DNA from: DASREM01 sp035652095
GTDB taxonomy: Bacteria > Acidobacteriota > Terriglobia > Terriglobales > Acidobacteriaceae
NCBI GenBank assembly: GCA_035652095.1
Contig: DASREM010000055.1
Coordinates: 124,001 to 188,000 of the forward strand
Direction of reading: 5' to 3'
Length of the DNA: 64,000 nt
Shown here piece by piece: positions 18,279 through 26,926 of the stretch; the first letter of the stretch is position 1, and every line of letters begins with the position of its first letter. The translations under genes and the position numbers were made by a program. A model generated the notes under the pieces. That model did no database searches. It was not told where the DNA came from and saw nothing but the letters and a program-made list of their open reading frames with translations.

Positions 18279-18906
18279 CTACAAAACGAAATCTACAACT
18301 GCCGTCTCATTGCGACGGACAACGACCTTCTTATCCAACGTCTTGAGCTCAGAAAATACCGGGCGGCCGACCCTGCGCTCGGTCAGAATGTTAAAGGATG
18401 ATTCCCGGCGCACCAGTCCTCACCTCATGCCGCTGGATAATGCGGTTCTTGAACGGAAAAGACAAATTGAAGCTGGCCGCTCCGTCCATGTGCACGGTAT
18501 GCAAGAAGGGGTCGGAGCTTTTCATATGCAGCATTTCGTCTTTCGGCATCAATAGAATGCGGGGCCAATACCTACATCGCGTCATCCAGAAAGCGCCGCA
18601 CCTGTGGCAGATCCATGCCTTTGCCGCTATTGATATTTCTCAGATAGACGGCCGTGTTGGCCACGCCCCTGTGCACTTACGAGCGGACGCTCAAGGTCTC
18701 GTTTCTTAGTGGAGTCCGGATCGCAGACCTGGGGGATCTTTCGTGATAGGAAAACTGGATGGACGAGGTATGGGCCCGGACCACTTCACTGGGCCCGATA
18801 TATTGCCCTTCTCCGTGAGCGGAATGACCTTGTATTCAGTCTCCGCCAAGGATCGTGCGCTGCACCCCAAGAGGATAGAAATAAGGATAACCGGCCTGGT
18901 GTGCAT
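18279..18906 (-). pseudogene. frameshifted cupredoxin-like (plastocyanin-type) gene remnant
   Basis: Reading leftwards from an ATG at 18906 gives a signal peptide (MHTRPVILISILLG) and then ISGPVKWSGPIPRP. The frame breaks near DPP/VCDPDS, again near AQG/VANTAVYLRNINSGKG, and again at DDAM, where another frame continues as YWPRILLMPKDEMLHMKSS and DPFLHTVHMDG. A last frame reads KTLDKKVVVRRNETAVVDFVL and ends at a TAG at 18279. These pieces follow the same order as the intact cupredoxin at 26927-27658. The Cys-x2-His-x2-Met copper segment is missing. At least three frame changes argue for decay rather than one sequencing error. Confidence 0.7.
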
Positions 18907-19155
18907 AATCCGACCTTTACAGTTCCTGCGATGTTAGTAAACTCTTCATCACTGCCAATTACCGAAGTAATCGCGCCGTCCCATAACTGGATTCACGCCT
19001 TCCCGCGAGACGCTCCGATACTCTTCCTCGGTTGCGTTTTCCCGATATTCAATTGTCGATCCATCAGTTTGAGTTACCACGTCAGCGCCGCGACTTCACC
19101 CAAATGGCAGGTTTACTGGAATGGAGCGACCCGAAGACAAGCCCCAACAGTGACT
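18907..19155. other. degenerate intergenic sequence
   Basis: No intact frame is supported. On the minus strand a stretch (about 18955-19085) translates as TQTDGSTIEYRENATEEEYR and then runs into stops, which looks like a gene fragment that has lost its start and end. It adjoins the broken cupredoxin remnant, so the whole 18.3-19.15 kb stretch seems to be decaying. Confidence 0.4.
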
Positions 19156-20346
19156 CTACGAACGTGGAGGATTCTTTGCAGAAGATAGCGACGAATGTCG
19201 CTTGCCGGTACCCGGCTCGCCAGGTTCCGGCTTCAAGAAAGCAGCCGGCGGATCCAGCGAGCAACGCCGGATGAATTCCGATTTCGTGAGCGTTCCTTCC
19301 ATCCAGGCGCGAATATCGTCAAGGCTCGCGGCGGCAACGCCTCCCCCCTGGTCCATGAAGATAATCACCACCCCTTCGATGGTGTTCTGCGGAGTATGGG
19401 CCATTTCGCGATATTGTTCACCGAACACGCTCTGCACGAACTTCCAGCGGTCTCCGACAGCGGCGTTCATTGCGGAGCCGTCCGGTTGCGCGAACAGATA
19501 AAGCGCTTTCCTGCCCTTCAATTTTTGCCAGTCGCCTTCGAACACATCTTCGTTCCTGCGAAGGATGGTAAACCCTGGTGCGATACTTGCGGCCTGCCCG
19601 ACCGCGCCAATGGCGCGGGCCGATGAGACTTCCACCTGCGCCCGTTTGATCCAACCGCTCTGGCTCGACGACAAAGCGACTCGTACCCATGGGCCGTGTT
19701 GCTCAAGGACTTGGAACTCGTCATCCAGATGCGCATGCACCAGCACTTTGGAGTTCTCCGCAGGCGCGCTGTACACCTTGACTTGTGCCTGAGATACAAG
19801 TGCGAATTCCGTCCCCTCCGAAATTCCTTTCGGCTGTTGCGAGGCCTTCACTTGCTCGGCTAGGGTCGCGAGCTGGCGCTCCGCCTCGATTCTCTGGGCC
19901 CGCACTTTCTCGACATTTTCGGACAGCACCTTCGGGTCGTCCGATTTATCTATCAGGTATTGCGATAGCCGATCGAGCAGGTCTGCTTCCAGTCGCCCGT
20001 TCGATTCGAAGTTGCGGTAGCCGGCAGCTTCGCCATTTCGGCCCGCGTACCAGGCCGAAACCTGCGCGCGTACTTTCACCACAGTTCCCTTCGTTGACGA
20101 AGGTTCAAGATCAATCTTGTATTCGTAATAGGGCCGCTGGAAATCGGCAGGCTGGATTCCATCCAGATTGACAAATCCGTCCAGCGACGGCAGGCGGCTT
20201 CCGCCGTAAGCGCCCAGGTTCTGCAACGCGCCCTTCACCGCGGGCAGGGATGCGGCGAATTCTTTTTGCCGCTCCACCCGGGGCGTCTGAGCGTTCACAC
20301 ACAGACTCGCACTTACGACCGCCAGGAACAGCACTACATTCCTCAT
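19156..20346 (-). CDS. secreted SH3-domain protein, 396 residues
   Basis: The ATG at 20346 starts a signal peptide (MRNVVLFLAVVSASLCVNAQ) and overlaps the stop of the preceding gene in an ATGA. A coiled-coil segment (about residues 140-190, ENVEKVRAQRIEAERQLATLAEQVKAS) is followed by a bacterial SH3 domain (about 200-255) with VYSAPAENSKVL and GWIKRAQVEV. The C-terminal part (270-370) is unrecognised. SH3_3 domains often bind cell-wall peptides. Translational coupling to the next SH3 gene implies the two products act together. Confidence 0.75.
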   Translation of the reverse strand: MRNVVLFLAVVSASLCVNAQTPRVERQKEFAASLPAVKGALQNLGAYGGSRLPSLDGFVNLDGIQPADFQRPYYEYKIDLEPSSTKGTVVKVRAQVSAWYAGRNGEAAGYRNFESNGRLEADLLDRLSQYLIDKSDDPKVLSENVEKVRAQRIEAERQLATLAEQVKASQQPKGISEGTEFALVSQAQVKVYSAPAENSKVLVHAHLDDEFQVLEQHGPWVRVALSSSQSGWIKRAQVEVSSARAIGAVGQAASIAPGFTILRRNEDVFEGDWQKLKGRKALYLFAQPDGSAMNAAVGDRWKFVQSVFGEQYREMAHTPQNTIEGVVIIFMDQGGGVAAASLDDIRAWMEGTLTKSEFIRRCSLDPPAAFLKPEPGEPGTGKRHSSLSSAKNPPRS

Positions 20347-21239
20347 GGCAGCGGCTCCAGCAGCAGCCCATAAATCCATCCCGTCGTTCCGGCAGCGCTC
20401 TGCACCTGATACCAGGAGTGGGTGCGCCATAGGAGCGTCACTTCCCCTCCATTCGCGATGGACTCCAGGGTACGGGCATCGGTGTAGGGTTCTGCCTTGA
20501 GTTCTGCCGCGACCGCCTTCACGCGAGCCTGCCTGCCGCCGTGCGCTTCCTGGATCTTGTTCTGCAGTTCCTGCCGTTTCGCGTTGACCGCTTTGAGTTG
20601 CCGCTGCTCTTCTTCAAGTGCGGATTGCAGAACCTCCAGTTTCTCCTGCTGCTTGGCGAATGCGGCATCGCGGAGTTTCTTCGCCTGCTCTTCTTCCAGG
20701 CTCTTCAGGTTGTCAGAAATGGCGAGGAACTCCGCATTCTCAACCGTCCCATCCGAGAGATGCGTGTGATGATGGGAGTTCTCCACGAAAACCGAATCGA
20801 TGGTGATACGGGTGGATTTGGGTCCAAGCGCCTGGACGACGTAACGGATTACAACCGTTCCCTGATCGTTGGTATTTTCGAAATGCTCGGGAGCGATGGT
20901 CTCGCTTCGCACTTTGTAAATCACGCTTCCCGGCGGAGCCGGCTTCTTGATTGCATCCGAGCTTTTCGCGGACCCGGCGCCGTAAAGTTCTGCTGTTCCC
21001 TTGTACTCGGAGGTGCCGCGGACGATACCGTCCTCGGTGGCCGCCTCCACAACTTTCCAAACCATGTCGTAGGGATCGTCTACGTCAGCCGAAAAGCCAT
21101 CACCATAGTGAACGCGGGTCTTTGCCGAAACCTGAGGCAGGGCAACGAGCAGGAAAATAGCAACATAGAATCCTGCCCTTCGAGAAGATCGCGGTTGCGC
21201 TTGAACTCGGGGACGAGAGGGGAACCAATTGCAGAACAT
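20343..21239 (-). CDS. secreted protein with coiled coil and C-terminal SH3 domain
   Basis: A 298-residue protein with a signal/anchor near residues 20-38 (FYVAIFLLVALPQVSA). Residues 40-160 form an unrecognised beta-rich region. A long coiled coil follows (about 175-235, rich in EEEQ/KRQELQNKIQEA), and a C-terminal SH3-like domain (about 245-295) has EPYTDARTLESIANGG and GWIYGLLLEPLP. It overlaps the downstream SH3 gene by 4 bp (ATGA). The domain order mirrors the partner, which suggests an envelope complex. No specific function is known. Confidence 0.7.
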   Translation of the reverse strand: MFCNWFPSRPRVQAQPRSSRRAGFYVAIFLLVALPQVSAKTRVHYGDGFSADVDDPYDMVWKVVEAATEDGIVRGTSEYKGTAELYGAGSAKSSDAIKKPAPPGSVIYKVRSETIAPEHFENTNDQGTVVIRYVVQALGPKSTRITIDSVFVENSHHHTHLSDGTVENAEFLAISDNLKSLEEEQAKKLRDAAFAKQQEKLEVLQSALEEEQRQLKAVNAKRQELQNKIQEAHGGRQARVKAVAAELKAEPYTDARTLESIANGGEVTLLWRTHSWYQVQSAAGTTGWIYGLLLEPLP

Positions 21240-21246
21240 CGGCTGC

Positions 21247-22149
21247 TCAGGGTTTACAAAATACCATCAGCGCAAGCACGACCGGCAAGTACATCACCGA
21301 GGCGTGAACAACGCGCGCTGCCGCCTGCCGGGAATTCCCGGTGAACATCTTCGCCGCGTAATAGAAAAAGACTGCTCCCGAAGCTATGACCCCGAGGACG
21401 TACAGCAGGCTGTAGGAGGAACCCAGGGCCGGCAGAAGCGTCGCCAAAACCAGCACCACGGTGAAGCTCACAATCTCGTAGCGGGTGAATTGGCCATCGC
21501 GATCGAAGGCCGGCAACATCTGGTAGCCGGCGCGCGCGTAATCTTCGCGGTACATGAGCGCGATTGCCAGGAAATGAGGAAACTGCCACAGAAACAGAAC
21601 TGCGAAGAGGAACCAGGCTTCGCGGTTCAGCGAGTTCGCGGCGCCAGCCCAGCCAATCAGTGTCGGCATGGCGCCCGGAAACGCTCCCAGCAGTGTGCAG
21701 AGCGGAGTCTTGCGCTTTAGGGGTGTGTAGATCAAAAGATAAGACAGCAGAGTGGAGACCGCCAGCACGGCGGTCAGCAGATTTACCGTAAGCCAGAGAT
21801 AAACCCCACCGGCGACGCTGAGCCCCATGCCGAACCAGAACGCTTCCCTAGCCGAGATACGCCCAGCCGGCAATGGCCGGTTCGCGGTGCGCCGCATCTC
21901 GGCGTCGTACCGGCGCTCCATGAACTGGTTCAGGGTGGCGGTTCCGCTTGCTACCAGCAACGTCCCGAGGACTGTGTTCAACAGGCCAAACCAGTGCACG
22001 GGTCCGGAATGGCCAAGAACGAACCCCGCCGAAGTGGTCATCAGGATCAGCAGGTTCACTTCCGGCTTGGTCAAAGTGTAATAGTCCCGCAGCCTGCAAA
22101 GGATGCGGTTAGCGTTTATGCGAGGGTTCACCGGGTTCGTGGTCGCCAT
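21247..22149 (-). CDS. ctaB: protoheme IX farnesyltransferase (heme O synthase)
   Basis: A 300-residue polytopic prenyltransferase of the UbiA superfamily that adds a farnesyl group to heme B to give heme O, the precursor of heme A for aa3-type oxidases. The first Asp-rich motif region is NQFMERRYDAEMRRTANRPLPAG (about residues 74-96), and a second loop region is YREDYARAGYQMLP. About eight TM segments are visible. It is the last gene of the leftward cytochrome oxidase operon, 36 bp after the small membrane gene, which fits its role in cofactor supply. No ctaA is in the window. Confidence 0.93.
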   Translation of the reverse strand: MATTNPVNPRINANRILCRLRDYYTLTKPEVNLLILMTTSAGFVLGHSGPVHWFGLLNTVLGTLLVASGTATLNQFMERRYDAEMRRTANRPLPAGRISAREAFWFGMGLSVAGGVYLWLTVNLLTAVLAVSTLLSYLLIYTPLKRKTPLCTLLGAFPGAMPTLIGWAGAANSLNREAWFLFAVLFLWQFPHFLAIALMYREDYARAGYQMLPAFDRDGQFTRYEIVSFTVVLVLATLLPALGSSYSLLYVLGVIASGAVFFYYAAKMFTGNSRQAAARVVHASVMYLPVVLALMVFCKP

Positions 22150-22185
22150 TGATCTCTCAAAACGATGACTTGCTGCTCACCCCTG

Positions 22186-22452
22186 TTACCACGGCGGTTC
22201 GGATCCTACCGCCACTTCCTGCTGCCGGCACTGGTTCCGCTTCCGATACAAAACATAGATCATGGCCAGCGACATCAGGGTTGGAGGAATAATAAGGATC
22301 AAAATGCCGCTGCGCAAGGCTTCAATCATTCTCTGACCCGCCGCGGCCGCTTGAGTGTAGCAAAGCCCGCAACTCTGCGCGAAGACTGCTTGCGGCAGGA
22401 GCGTGAATACGAACGCGCCCAGCCCGCCTTTTGCCCACTCATGCGATCTCAC
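22186..22452 (-). CDS. small membrane protein of the oxidase operon
   Basis: An 88-residue protein overlapping the stop of the subunit IV gene by 4 bp (ATGA coupling). A signal-like segment (AFVFTLLPQAVFAQS) is followed by a CGLC motif, then one TM segment (about residues 48-68) and a basic C-terminal tail. The CxxC just after the predicted signal cleavage site, on the outer face, could be redox or metal active. No family is recognised. The operon position suggests an oxidase-associated role. Confidence 0.65.
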   Translation of the reverse strand: MRSHEWAKGGLGAFVFTLLPQAVFAQSCGLCYTQAAAAGQRMIEALRSGILILIIPPTLMSLAMIYVLYRKRNQCRQQEVAVGSEPPW

Positions 22453-22808
22453 TGCGGGGCTCCCACCTTGTAGTTCGCGTTGGGGACGCCCATCTCCATG
22501 CGGAAACTGTCAGTCCAGGAATATTGCATGGCCACCAGTACGAATCCCGTGAACAGCACGACAAACAGCAAAAACCCGCGCCGTTCCGCCCACAGATGCA
22601 TAAAAAACAGAATCGCGAGACCAGCTTCAACCAGGGCCAGGAACAGCATGCGCTCAAACTTCTCGGCGCCCCCGATATGCTGGTAGGCAATCGCGAACTG
22701 CAGCGCGGCTATCACCAGTATACAAAGATAAATGACAATGTACTTGCCCATGCTATCGGTGTACTTTGCGGCCGGATCGTGCTTCGATACATCGGGTGGT
22801 GTCGTCAT
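22449..22808 (-). CDS. coxD: cytochrome c oxidase subunit IV
   Basis: A 119-residue protein starting at MTTPPDVSKH, preceded by GGAGAGCAGG as Shine-Dalgarno. The frame is open further upstream but without homology. Three TM segments are visible (about 25-45, 55-75 and 82-100), the layout of prokaryotic subunit IV, with FFMHLW in the second. It is 17 bp downstream of the subunit III gene and overlaps the next small gene. The subunit stabilises the CuB region of aa3-type oxidases in other bacteria. Confidence 0.82.
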   Translation of the reverse strand: MTTPPDVSKHDPAAKYTDSMGKYIVIYLCILVIAALQFAIAYQHIGGAEKFERMLFLALVEAGLAILFFMHLWAERRGFLLFVVLFTGFVLVAMQYSWTDSFRMEMGVPNANYKVGAPQ

Positions 22809-22825
22809 GCCCTGCTCTCCTGGTC

Positions 22826-23458
22826 CTATCGGCCAACGCTGACGTTCAGCAGATAAACAAACGGAACAACGAACATCCATACCAAGTCGACGAAGTGCCA
22901 GTACAGGCCCATCACCTCGATGTCGTCGGCGTTGTAGCGGCCCTTCTTGTACTTCATTGCTACCGCTACCAGCGCAATCACACCCGCGGTAACGTGCAGC
23001 AGATGCAGACCTGTGATGCTGAAGAAACTGCCCCCAAACAGGGAAGATCCCCATGGATTTTGAAACAGGGTCACGCCCTCCCTGATCATCCCGAGCCACT
23101 CGCGAATGTGCAGAATGGCGAACAAAAGGCCCATGACAGCGGTGCCCAGCGTCCATCCCACCGCGGCGGCCCGGTCTCCGATCTTTGCGGCCCGAACTGC
23201 CAGCAGCATGACCAGGCTGCTCGTCACCAGGACGAAGGTCATGACCATGGCATTGATAATGGTGGGCGAGAACTTGAACGGAGTGGGCCAGTTCGGCGTT
23301 CCGTTGCGCAGGAAGCCATAAGCAACCAGGCAGGCAGCAAACGTGGCTGCATCCGAGATAATGAACAGCCACATCGCCATTTTTTTCGAAGGGACCGCAA
23401 AGGCTGGTTCCTCCATGTGCACAGAATGCCCTGCCATGGTCAAATCGGCTTGGCTCAC
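22826..23458 (-). CDS. coxC: cytochrome c oxidase subunit III
   Basis: A 210-residue heme-copper oxidase subunit III with the usual cues: KKMAMWLFIISDAATFAA at the first TM, GLHLLHVTAGV, and the final GLYWHFVDLVWMFVVPFVYL. Five TM segments are visible. It is 16 bp downstream of a second, divergent subunit III gene. It belongs to the leftward operon coxB-coxA-coxC2-coxC-coxD. Subunit III aids proton uptake and stability of the oxidase. Confidence 0.92.
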   Translation of the reverse strand: MSQADLTMAGHSVHMEEPAFAVPSKKMAMWLFIISDAATFAACLVAYGFLRNGTPNWPTPFKFSPTIINAMVMTFVLVTSSLVMLLAVRAAKIGDRAAAVGWTLGTAVMGLLFAILHIREWLGMIREGVTLFQNPWGSSLFGGSFFSITGLHLLHVTAGVIALVAVAMKYKKGRYNADDIEVMGLYWHFVDLVWMFVVPFVYLLNVSVGR

Positions 23459-23474
23459 TGGGCCTCCTCTTCCA

Positions 23475-24158
23475 TTAGAGTTTTACCCACAGCAGAATCA
23501 GCAGGTAGAGCCAGAGAACGTCCATGAAGTGCCAATAGCGTGCTGCGGTATCAAGCGTCGTCCGCCGTAGCACCATGGCATTCAGTTTTCGAATGACGTA
23601 AACCAGCCCCAGCAATCCACCCAGCACGTGCAACGCGTGCGTCGCCGTCAGCACGTAAAAAAAAGAACTGCTGGGATTGGTAGCGACAAACAATCCCCTC
23701 GCACTGAGTTGCCGCCAGGCGGTGTATTGTCCAAGCACAAATAGCAGCCCAAGCCCCAACGTGATATGGAGCCAGAGCGCGGGACGCTCAGCGCGGTTCC
23801 TGGTTCCGCCCATGAAAGCAGCGATGCGCCGGCGCGCCATTTCCAGGCTGAAGCTGCTGGCAAACAGCAGCGCGGTGTTTGCGTACAGCACTGGGGGAAG
23901 GATGAAATGACGCCAGTCGGGCGCCGACCCCTGCCGAACTACCAGCGCGCTCGTGAAGGCTGCGAACATCATGGAGATCCCGGTGATGCCCACCCAGATA
24001 CCAGTCGAGGCCGGCGGCGAGGAGTAATCCTGCACCGCGCGGATATCACCATCGGCCGGGCTCAGGTTCCGCCACCCGCCATCACCTGACACTCCTTCTG
24101 CCCGCAATTTTCCAGCTGATCGCTCGACCTTCGGCGGCTCATGAATCGTAGTTGCCAT
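23475..24158 (-). CDS. second, divergent cytochrome c oxidase subunit III
   Basis: A 227-residue protein from the ATG at 24158 (MATTIHEPPK), with an upstream GAGGAG-type Shine-Dalgarno. The C-terminal two-thirds match subunit III: THALHVLGGLLGLVYV and RYWHFMDVLWLYLLILLW. The N-terminal 60 residues are hydrophilic and unrecognised. It lies between coxA and the standard coxC, so the operon encodes two subunit III proteins. They may be paralogs, or together replace a seven-TM subunit III. Which copy binds the core is not evident. Confidence 0.85.
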   Translation of the reverse strand: MATTIHEPPKVERSAGKLRAEGVSGDGGWRNLSPADGDIRAVQDYSSPPASTGIWVGITGISMMFAAFTSALVVRQGSAPDWRHFILPPVLYANTALLFASSFSLEMARRRIAAFMGGTRNRAERPALWLHITLGLGLLFVLGQYTAWRQLSARGLFVATNPSSSFFYVLTATHALHVLGGLLGLVYVIRKLNAMVLRRTTLDTAARYWHFMDVLWLYLLILLWVKL

Positions 24159-24177
24159 GGACAAACTCCTCGTCCTG

Positions 24178-25962
24178 CTACTTCTCGTCGCCTTCCGATT
24201 GGATCTGTTCGGGCGAATCCTGCATCACGTAGTCGCCGGTCGAGCTTTCGACCCCGAATTGATAAGGATCGTGAAAAACTACTGGGTGACGGTCTCCAAA
24301 ATTGTTGTGCGGAGGCGGCGAAGGGATTGTCCACTCCAGCGAAGTCGCTTCCCACGGGTTCTGTAATGCAGGTTTCCCTTTGAACCGGCTATAGAACAGG
24401 TTGTAAATGAAAATGAACTGCGCCACTCCCATCGCGATCGCGGCCACCGTGATGAACTTGTGCAGGGGCATCAGGGGCTGCAGGTAATCGTCAACAAAGC
24501 TCGAATAACGCCGAACATTGCCCGCCATCCCGAGATAGTGGAACGGCATGAAGATGCAATACGCGCCCACGAAGCTCAGCCAGAAGTGGAGCTTGCCCAG
24601 AGTTTCGTTCATCATCCTGCCGGTCACCTTGGGAAACCAGAAGTAGGTGCCTGCAAAGATCCCGAAGATGGCGGCCACTGCCATTACGAGGTGGAAGTGG
24701 CCCACAACGAAGTAGGTAGCATGCAGCAGAATGTCAATCGAAGGCTGCGCCAGGAAGAACCCGCTCACACCGCCGCTGATAAACATCGAAATGAATCCGA
24801 TGGCAAACAGCGAAGCTGAGTTGATGCGCAGTTTCGAACCGTACAAGCTTCCCAGCCAGATCAGGACCACGATGGTGGAAGGGATCGTAATGATGAGTGT
24901 GGGAAACGAGAACACCAGCGATGAGAACGGATTCATTCCGCTCACAAACATGTGGTGCCCGTACACCATGTAGCTCAGAACGGCGAGAGCGCCCATGGAG
25001 TAAATCATGGTGCGGTGGCTGAGCAGCGGGCGGCGCATATTGGCGATCAGTACATGCGACACCACGCCCATGCCGGGGACAATCGCGATGTAAACTTCGG
25101 GATGTCCGAAGAACCAGAATAAGTGTTGCCATAGCAGCGTCGAACCACCCGAATGCGGCTGCAGTTGGTCGTTAATTACCAGGTTGGACGCCACAAAGAA
25201 GCTTGTGCCTGCCACGTGATCCAAAATCAGCAGAATGCATGCCGGCAGCAGCACCGCGAACGCAGTCAGTCCCATGCACGAGGTAATGAACCAGGCCCAG
25301 GCCGAGAGCGGCAGCCGCCACAGGCTCATGCCCTTGCAGCGCATATCCAGCGTTGTGGTGATGAAGTTCAGGGATCCCAGCAGTTGACCGACGCAGAAGA
25401 TGGCTATCGAAAGAGCCCACAAGACTTGCCCTGTTCCCTGTCCTGGACCCGCCGCCTTGCCCACCGCGCTCAACGGTGCGTACGCCGTCCATCCGGAAAG
25501 CGGCGGCCCATCCGGAACAAAGAATGCCGCGACGGCAACCAGGAAGGCCACGAACGTCACCCAGAACGACATCATGTTGAAGTGCGGGAACGGCATGTCT
25601 TCGGCGCCCACCTGGATCGGCAGGAAATAATTCCCAAAGGCCGCAAACGGCGCAGTCGTGAGCACGAAGAACACCATGATCGTCCCGTGCATGGTCATCA
25701 ACTGCAGGTAGTACTCCGGGGTGAGCACCCCGTTAGGCGCGCCATTTTTCGACAATAGTTCCAGCCCCGGAATTGGCGCACTGGGCCACGCCAAGTGGAT
25801 CCGCATGATCCAGGAGAGCACCATGCCGATGAGGACGGCGAGCAGGGCCAGGCCGTAATACTGCTCTCCGATCACCTTGTGATCGAGGCTGAAGATGTAT
25901 TTGCGTATAAAGCTGGTCGGCGGCGCATGATGCTGCACCGCCTGCTGCGACATGTCATGCAT
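24178..25962 (-). CDS. coxA: cytochrome c oxidase subunit I
   Basis: The 594-residue catalytic subunit reduces O2 to water while pumping protons. It has about twelve TM segments, the heme a ligand region LMTMHGTIMVFF, the binuclear centre WFFGHPEVYIAIVPG with CuB His, the channel Glu (as in A1-type enzymes) and the cross-linked Tyr, YGHHMFVSG with two more CuB His, and GHFHLVMA with the heme a3 and a ligands. The ATG at 25962 has GAGGGG in front; the frame also has a GTG at 25977. It is 64 bp downstream of coxB. Confidence 0.96.
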   Translation of the reverse strand: MHDMSQQAVQHHAPPTSFIRKYIFSLDHKVIGEQYYGLALLAVLIGMVLSWIMRIHLAWPSAPIPGLELLSKNGAPNGVLTPEYYLQLMTMHGTIMVFFVLTTAPFAAFGNYFLPIQVGAEDMPFPHFNMMSFWVTFVAFLVAVAAFFVPDGPPLSGWTAYAPLSAVGKAAGPGQGTGQVLWALSIAIFCVGQLLGSLNFITTTLDMRCKGMSLWRLPLSAWAWFITSCMGLTAFAVLLPACILLILDHVAGTSFFVASNLVINDQLQPHSGGSTLLWQHLFWFFGHPEVYIAIVPGMGVVSHVLIANMRRPLLSHRTMIYSMGALAVLSYMVYGHHMFVSGMNPFSSLVFSFPTLIITIPSTIVVLIWLGSLYGSKLRINSASLFAIGFISMFISGGVSGFFLAQPSIDILLHATYFVVGHFHLVMAVAAIFGIFAGTYFWFPKVTGRMMNETLGKLHFWLSFVGAYCIFMPFHYLGMAGNVRRYSSFVDDYLQPLMPLHKFITVAAIAMGVAQFIFIYNLFYSRFKGKPALQNPWEATSLEWTIPSPPPHNNFGDRHPVVFHDPYQFGVESSTGDYVMQDSPEQIQSEGDEK

Positions 25963-26026
25963 GTGCGGACCCCTCACTCAAATGATTCGCCGTGACCCTG
26001 GGTGCGTGTGCCGGGCCCGGCTTCCC

Positions 26027-26830
26027 CTACTGCATCGATGCCTGTTGCTTCAACCAACCATCGAAGTCCTGCTGGGACATGACTTCGAGGTACGCTTTCA
26101 TGTTGTAATGGCCCAGCCCACAGAGCTGGGTGCACACAATTTCGTACTTTCCGATCTTGTTCGCCGTGAAATGCAACGACAGATCCAGTCCCGGAACAAA
26201 GTCCTGCTGCACCCGCAACTCGCGCACAAAAAACGAGTGCCCGACGTCCTTCGAGTGCATAAGCAGGTGAATTTCCTTGTTTACCGGGATGGCCAATGTC
26301 GCAGTCACAATGTCGTCTTTGGCGTCTGCATCATGATCGGGATCGGTGCCGAAGAAGTTTTGCGAGCCTTCATTGACCAGGTCCGGATGAATGGGGCCGA
26401 ACTTCCCATCCGGTCCCGGATAGCGAAAATAGAAAGCAAACTGCCCGGCTTGTACCTGCACCGGCATTGAATCCGGAGTCGGAGCGTTGAAGTAGATTCC
26501 CGCCCAGGCGCGGGCCCCAAAGGCTCCAAGGGCTAGAACTTCGGTCCCCACCAGAAGAAAGGCCGCAATGACCAGACCCATCGCGCCACCGGGAAACCGC
26601 CCGATCTTGGCCCCTGGAGCCCGGTCCGAATACTTCCAGACAAAAATAGCCAGGAGAATTTGCGAGGCCAGGAAGGAAAGGCCCGCCTCCGCCATGGTGT
26701 CCGACATCTGCTCATCAATCAGCGGCCCGTGGGTGGAGATATCAACCGGCGGGTACCAGGTATGCATGACGATGGGAATCGCGGATCCGATCGCAATCAG
26801 AATCAGAGTGATTGCAAAAACCTTGGCCAT
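26027..26830 (-). CDS. coxB: cytochrome c oxidase subunit II
   Basis: A 267-residue subunit with two N-terminal TM segments (about residues 3-22 and 55-80) and a periplasmic cupredoxin domain carrying the CuA site: HSKDVGHSF with a His near 198, and C233-TQL-C237-GLG-H241-YN-M244. No heme c domain is fused, so this is an aa3 rather than caa3 arrangement, and electrons must come from a separate carrier. The start at 26830 (MAKVFAI) precedes the first TM. The upstream gene on the same strand encodes a blue-copper-type protein, a candidate donor. Confidence 0.95.
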   Translation of the reverse strand: MAKVFAITLILIAIGSAIPIVMHTWYPPVDISTHGPLIDEQMSDTMAEAGLSFLASQILLAIFVWKYSDRAPGAKIGRFPGGAMGLVIAAFLLVGTEVLALGAFGARAWAGIYFNAPTPDSMPVQVQAGQFAFYFRYPGPDGKFGPIHPDLVNEGSQNFFGTDPDHDADAKDDIVTATLAIPVNKEIHLLMHSKDVGHSFFVRELRVQQDFVPGLDLSLHFTANKIGKYEIVCTQLCGLGHYNMKAYLEVMSQQDFDGWLKQQASMQ

Positions 26831-26926
26831 GGCGCGTTGCCTCGAGCTGTTAGAGCAGCGGTGCAGCAATAGAGCAGACCGCCGTAGTCGCGCTACGACG
26901 GGCTGCTCCGAGTGTTCGAATCACGG

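Noticed and set aside
18310..18555. 81-residue plus-strand frame in the decayed region
   Set aside because: It lacks a Shine-Dalgarno and is opposite the cupredoxin remnant, which explains the sequence better.
25153..25758. 201-residue plus-strand frame over coxA
   Set aside because: It is antisense to the conserved oxidase subunit, with no signature.
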